Positions 17,501 to 19,992 of a stretch of 19,992 nucleotides of DNA are shown here, in pieces. The notes below the pieces were generated by a model. It was given only the letters and a program-made list of their open reading frames with translations. It was not told where the DNA came from and did not search any database. The DNA comes from Candidatus Delongbacteria bacterium. Lineage in GTDB: Bacteria > Delongbacteria > UBA4055. The first letter of the stretch is position 1, and every line of letters starts with the position of its first letter. Both the position numbers and the translations under genes were made by a program. The stretch is from the NCBI GenBank assembly GCA_027858795.1, contig JAQICF010000059.1, positions 1 through 19,992 on the forward strand. Direction: 5' to 3'.

Positions 17501-17644
17501 ATCCTGGATGATATTCTTTCAAGTAGAATTGGTATCAAAGCACTGTATCGAACTCTTGATGAAAATGCGCCTGATAATGAGTGGGAAGGTGGAGCAAATG
17601 ACTATATGTTCCAGGCTGGTGTGTACTATAAAATAGATTTTTAG
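14519..17644 (+). CDS. Fusion of a clan GH-A glycosidase-like TIM barrel with an outer-membrane beta-barrel
   Basis: A 1041-residue protein. Residues 1-31 form a Sec signal peptide (ITGYA end, no lipobox Cys). Residues about 35-405 are a TIM barrel resembling GH2/GH5/GH72-type clan GH-A enzymes: NGKDFLVKGMVWGY, AAGVNAIRSFG, FALGNENNYG with Asn-Glu acid/base E181, ILGVNAYRGIS, and VMLTEFGSDA with nucleophile E281. A short helical, coiled-coil-like stretch (about 410-445) follows. The last 600 residues show repeated amphipathic, aromatic-ended strands with Gly/Asp turns and finish in YYKIDF, the C-terminal Phe signature of outer-membrane barrels. I cannot assign a GH family. The enzyme part should hydrolyse or transglycosylate beta-glucan next to a pore formed by its own chain (inference). 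GGAG lies 7 bases before ATG 14519. It shares the GH16 operator and is followed by a lipoprotein gene. Confidence 0.8.
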   Translation: MVLKNMITNIKSIYRFTTIFLLLSLYITGYAGSVDRVNTYQDKNGWKLQVNGKDFLVKGMVWGYAPIGENYSYNLWANSDEQIKKILDYEFELMKAAGVNAIRSFGTIPPRWVTYIYENYGIMTIMNHLMGRYGFTVGGSWIVSVNYSDELTRKTILEDFKEMVLKYKDTPGILMFALGNENNYGLEWSSFEIENFPEGERHKEKAKYLYSLYNETIKGGKSLDTNHPFTIVNGDIQYIDIIKEYCTELDILGVNAYRGISFTDMWKRVNTELGLPVMLTEFGSDAFNAVTFMEEQDGQAEIVRGNWNEIYNKSYGKGEEGNAIGGCQFEWRDEWWKYLQTENLFIHDTNASWENGGYSFDFVHGQNNMNEEWYGICALGNPNEDGVYVAEPRMAYYVLKHIWSIDPYLVSKSEMNDNLNMIDMNLLSIKSNLDLAKKDIKELKAFRLTGGNLQGDMVFNGMSEDFELNGKNGLDFSNGEMLFLDFEFQPTKNISGDFSINILGNVADKKMEQYYGKRGESFTTVTSDLDPAGLVVTTEKQIIANERIEIYDFQAQYRHKMFDLTSFYHVPRYHWGYDGDFFGLLYEATDMEGMDIWNDKAPYGFEFKGKRSLNGLTLVAGPEVYWGANPKAIVKYDFNDSIFDYTIIHSEDFARAEASSTATESTERATRQSAIYLKTDIFSASTLEIGYLFSGSEKIGEEYYYVDDDVVYKNEIELKDTQGIKGKITIKAYGGAILDASVTYAGLVADGGDPLREFDTTVPYSGLGNKFVAEGGILYPIGDFWIMPRYFYRKNLLDATYNIEPSIVGSTLYPGLTPRNRDSDPFAVLDNREAVAGELFFTYDPTPGSYFYAWDNDQQEDAGFAFSIGGNYTSYKTDTDSHLFYYQEGKTNAPFGVGLKASDVWLAKGRFLMNPDPNFKIITNIEAGKQQTTGVPGYDPAEYFSVDAKFIINKKHILSGYAKKDAWGPLDWYRQFNITYPYQFMFDYSMLIDNILDDILSSRIGIKALYRTLDENAPDNEWEGGANDYMFQAGVYYKIDF

Positions 17645-17659
17645 AATTTGGAGGAATTT

Positions 17660-18280
17660 ATGTTAAAGAAATTGATTTATGTCGGATTGATCTTGTCAAT
17701 AATTTTTATATCAGGCTGTGATGTTAAGAACGGTACTGATGCTACTGAAATAGAACTTCCTTTAGATAATGAACTGACTTTGTATAGTGAAAATGTTGGT
17801 TTATACCCTGATAAAAGTATTCTGGACGATCCGAACAATCCATATGCTGATGCAAGCCTTAATATGGAAAATGTATGGGACCTGAACGATGAATGCCCTT
17901 CTCCAAAAGCGAAATTCTATCTTTGGGCTACTGTTACAGCAAAGTTCCCTACCGGTGAGCATCAGTATTACACAGCTCTTTCATTGCACGAATTATATAC
18001 TGCAGGCGGTAGTTTAAACGCAAAAGAGCAAGCAATAAAAGCTTATCGTTCAGTTCTCGATCATTTTTTTGATTCAACTACTTGGTTTCTAGCCGATTGG
18101 CTTGGTGAAGAAACTTATTACCCTGTTATTCTGAGAGACATGGTTGGTAGAAATTTGTACGATCCATCTGAATTTAATTATCTACCTTTCTACAATGATC
18201 CGGCATTTGCACTTCAGGACATAGGTGAATGGGGCTATGTTTATGATCAGGAAGCAGGTAAGTTATCAAGATACCAATAA
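17660..18280 (+). CDS. Lipoprotein partner of the GH-barrel fusion, unknown function
   Basis: A 206-residue protein with a lipoprotein signal (FISGC, lipidated C20, followed by Asp). The mature part begins with an acidic, Asn/Asp-rich segment (LDDPNNPYADASLNM). A helical region at about 85-135 (from PKAKFYLWATVTAKF to AYRSVLDHFF) could be one or two TPR-like hairpins, and the C-terminal part is rich in Trp and Tyr. I do not recognise a family. It starts 15 bases after the fusion gene and is certainly co-transcribed with it. A TPR-like lipoprotein beside an outer-membrane barrel recalls AlgK/AlgE-type pairs, but here the context is glucan breakdown. ATG 17660 is chosen because GGAGG (17650-17654) lies 5 bases before it; TTG 17648 overlaps that site and is rejected. 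Confidence 0.75.
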   Translation: MLKKLIYVGLILSIIFISGCDVKNGTDATEIELPLDNELTLYSENVGLYPDKSILDDPNNPYADASLNMENVWDLNDECPSPKAKFYLWATVTAKFPTGEHQYYTALSLHELYTAGGSLNAKEQAIKAYRSVLDHFFDSTTWFLADWLGEETYYPVILRDMVGRNLYDPSEFNYLPFYNDPAFALQDIGEWGYVYDQEAGKLSRYQ

Positions 18281-18292
18281 AAATCTCTCTCC

Positions 18293-18331
18293 AAAAAAAA
18301 GTGGTTATTCTAACGAATGCCACTTTTTTTT
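18293..18331. terminator. Bidirectional terminator between convergent genes
   Basis: GTGG (18301-18304) and CCAC (18320-18323) form the base of a stem extended by ATTC/GAAT, flanked by eight A's on the left and eight T's on the right. It serves both the + strand lipoprotein operon and the minus-strand symporter. Confidence 0.8.
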
Positions 18332-18355
18332 ATTTTAAATAAATAGCACAAATAC

Positions 18356-19768
18356 TTAAATCTTTATCTTACTATTATTTATATTATATATTTGTGAAAT
18401 TATCCAAGAAGCAGACAATGAAACTACCAAATTGATAATTACATAGGCATGGACTGCAAGGTCTTTAATAAAAATAACTGAAGCAATTGAACAGACCGCT
18501 CCAATAATTGTACCCCAGAATACTCCTGCTGATGTTATCTTCTTTGAGAACATACCTAAAACGATCAAAGATAGTATCGGTGCACCGAATCCGTGTATGA
18601 TTTTGTTGGCTACAACAAAAATACTACCTTCTGCTGCCATGATCGGTATTAGGATCAAAGCACCCGTTAAAGAAATAATCCCTAATATAAAAGTTCCTGA
18701 TTTACCTTTATTCACCGTACTGAATAATTTTATATCCTCAGAAAGTACAGCCGACATAGCATTCAGACCGGAATCAATAGAACTCATTGAAGCTGCAAGT
18801 AAAGCCGCTATGAACAAACCCGTAACACCTGTAGGCATTGATTGAATAAAAAACACCATTTGCTTTAACGGTGGTAATGATGATTGACCCGGAATAAGCG
18901 TTACTGTTATCCCCCAGAGTAAAAGAAGTGTCAGAATGACTAGAGCAGCTCCTGCATTCAATAATATCGCTTTCTTTGCTTCTTTTTCAGATTTAGCTGC
19001 CATATATCTTTGAATTGTTATCTGATCGGCTCCGTATCTCGCCATAAAAGCTATGAATGTTCCAGTCAGTCCACTCCAGAAAGTAATTCTCACTTTGGGG
19101 CTGAATGAGTAGAAATCATCTGGGAAAGGATGTTTTGAGAACCAGTCTCCTAAAGAATCTATCGAAAGAAAACCATTGCTGATAGCTACTCCCAATGTCA
19201 GGCATATTGTTCCGAATAATATAAAGAACTGAAGCAGGTCGGTAGTTACCACTGCCCTGAACCCACCAATAGAAGAGTAGAATAAAGCTGTGATCCCGGT
19301 TACTATGATAATGATATATAAAGGAATTCCAGTAAAGACCATCAACATTTTAGCTGAAGCGTACAATGTTACAGAGATCCACATTAGTCTCCAGATTACA
19401 AATAATACAGTTGCAAGATGTTTGGTTTTAACATCATACTTTTCTTCTAGAAAACTGTATGCAGAAAAACTTTTTCTTTTCCTGAAAAATGGTATAAACC
19501 ATTTAAATAGTGGATATATTACAATAATAAAAACAGGCAGTGAAATAAGAACTGCAGGTCCAAATTTGATTATCTCAGAAGGGAACGCTACAAAATTGAC
19601 AGCACTGAATGCTGATATCATTACTGATATTCCTAGCGGAAACCAGGAAAATGTATTACCTGCAAGATACAACTGATCATTGTCTTTACTTTTTTTTGAA
19701 CTGTAGATCCCTATTGAGATTACTATCAGTAGATATATTAAAGCTATGATTATTTCTATTTTGTTCAT
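18356..19768 (-). CDS. Sodium:solute symporter (SSS/SLC5 family)
   Basis: A 470-residue inner-membrane protein with about 13 hydrophobic segments. Family features include IGIYSSKKSKDNDQLYLAG after TM1, the SSIGGFRAVVTTD stretch, ARYGADQITIQRYMAAKSE, and SMSSIDSGLNAMSAVLSED around D332, which fits the conserved Na+-site region of TM8. The substrate cannot be read from sequence: sugars, sialic acid, carboxylates and amino acids are all transported by this family. It faces the glucan locus tail to tail, and no copy of the locus palindrome lies upstream, so I see no sign that it belongs to the regulon. A GAG lies 7 bases before the ATG at 19768. Confidence 0.85.
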   Translation of the reverse strand: MNKIEIIIALIYLLIVISIGIYSSKKSKDNDQLYLAGNTFSWFPLGISVMISAFSAVNFVAFPSEIIKFGPAVLISLPVFIIVIYPLFKWFIPFFRKRKSFSAYSFLEEKYDVKTKHLATVLFVIWRLMWISVTLYASAKMLMVFTGIPLYIIIIVTGITALFYSSIGGFRAVVTTDLLQFFILFGTICLTLGVAISNGFLSIDSLGDWFSKHPFPDDFYSFSPKVRITFWSGLTGTFIAFMARYGADQITIQRYMAAKSEKEAKKAILLNAGAALVILTLLLLWGITVTLIPGQSSLPPLKQMVFFIQSMPTGVTGLFIAALLAASMSSIDSGLNAMSAVLSEDIKLFSTVNKGKSGTFILGIISLTGALILIPIMAAEGSIFVVANKIIHGFGAPILSLIVLGMFSKKITSAGVFWGTIIGAVCSIASVIFIKDLAVHAYVIINLVVSLSASWIISQIYNINNSKIKI

Positions 19769-19804
19769 TGAATTACTCTAATTTAAAAGTTAGTCAATTT
19801 AACG

Positions 19805-19833
19805 AATAAACTATTCATTAGTAATAAATTCAA
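19805..19833 (-). promoter_or_regulatory. Possible promoter of the SSS symporter
   Basis: Minus-strand TTGAAT (19828-19833), 17-base spacer, TTTATT (19805-19810), about 36 bases before the ATG. Both boxes are imperfect. Confidence 0.3.
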
Positions 19834-19863
19834 GATTAATGAAAGTCGCATGTTCATTATATT

Positions 19864-19992
19864 TTATTCCTCATGAGTTTTAATTATATTGTTAATTTCG
19901 AGTTCAATACATAAGGAAGCATACGCATCGTTTGCAGCATATTTGAGTTGATTTTTCTGAAGCGGAAATGCCGCCCAATTAGAAGTTTGAGC
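19864..19992 (-). CDS. C-terminal end of a DnaQ/RNase D-like 3'-5' exonuclease domain protein (5' part outside window)
   Basis: The last 42 codons before a TAA at 19864-19866. The translation contains SNWAAFPL, then QLKYAANDAYASLCIE. This matches the final Exo III motif of the RNase D/WRN-type 3'-5' exonuclease domain, where a Tyr and an Asp (here Y-A-A-N-D) help bind catalytic metals. The protein ends about 25 residues after this motif, so it is probably a stand-alone exonuclease domain without an HRDC extension. It acts on nucleic acids in the cytoplasm and looks unrelated to the glucan locus. It points the same way as the SSS gene and ends 95 bases before that gene's start. Confidence 0.8.
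   Translation of the reverse strand, partial: AQTSNWAAFPLQKNQLKYAANDAYASLCIELEINNIIKTHEE

Noticed and set aside
14519..17644. SusC/TonB-dependent receptor identity for the barrel fusion
   Set aside because: There is no plug domain or TonB box; the N-terminal half has clan GH-A motifs with two catalytic Glu.
17648..17659. TTG start adding four residues to the lipoprotein
   Set aside because: It overlaps the GGAGG that serves the ATG at 17660.
18356..19768. SSS symporter as part of the glucan regulon
   Set aside because: It has no copy of the operator upstream and is separated by a bidirectional terminator; a sugar substrate remains possible but is not supported here.
1..19992. CRISPR arrays, tRNA or rRNA genes, insertion sequences, defence genes
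   Set aside because: No regularly spaced repeats, cloverleaf-like stretches, transposase motifs or terminal inverted repeats were seen on reading the window.

Overview
The window comes from an AT-rich Gram-negative bacterium, probably of the FCB superphylum (the Ignavibacteria/Calditrichota/Marinimicrobia/Delongbacteria sort). The signs are several lipoprotein and Sec signal peptides, a C-terminal type IX secretion tail with an NPFNPTT core, and an outer-membrane beta-barrel ending in Phe. The sequence alone cannot fix the phylum. No rRNA, tRNA, CRISPR array, insertion sequence or phage gene is visible.

The core (about 1.64-18.33 kb) is a beta-1,3/1,6-glucan (laminarin-type) utilisation locus. 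A GntR/LacI hybrid regulator (13295-14350, +) lies between two enzyme units. To its left, six genes run on the minus strand and are probably one operon: GH16 laminarinase lipoprotein, GPH-family cation/sugar symporter, GH30 glucanase lipoprotein, GH17 glucanase lipoprotein, a secreted non-catalytic glycan-binding protein with a T9SS tail, and a cytoplasmic GH94-clan phosphorylase resembling GH149/GH161. A bidirectional terminator closes the operon at 1643-1684. To the regulator's right, two + strand genes encode a 1041-residue protein that joins a clan GH-A TIM barrel to an outer-membrane beta-barrel, and a 206-residue lipoprotein.

Three copies of a palindrome (consensus TTGCTATATAGCAA) occur before these three units. 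In the two enzyme promoters it sits in exactly the same register: a TTGAC-type -35, a 16-bp spacer, and a -10 whose last two T's are the first two T's of the palindrome. This joins all three units into one predicted regulon. No SusC/SusD pair is present. The inferred pathway is: exported GH16/GH17/GH30 enzymes cut and debranch the glucan; the GH-barrel fusion and its lipoprotein trim oligosaccharides or pass them through the outer membrane; the GPH symporter carries them across the inner membrane; the phosphorylase releases glucose-1-phosphate.

The flanks look unrelated. On the left are a minus-strand thioredoxin-ApbE fusion cut by the window edge, which appears to start at a non-canonical ATC codon, and a small exported protein. 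On the right are a sodium/solute symporter (SSS family), convergent with the glucan locus and sharing its terminator, and the last 42 codons of a DnaQ/RNase D-like 3'-5' exonuclease domain protein.
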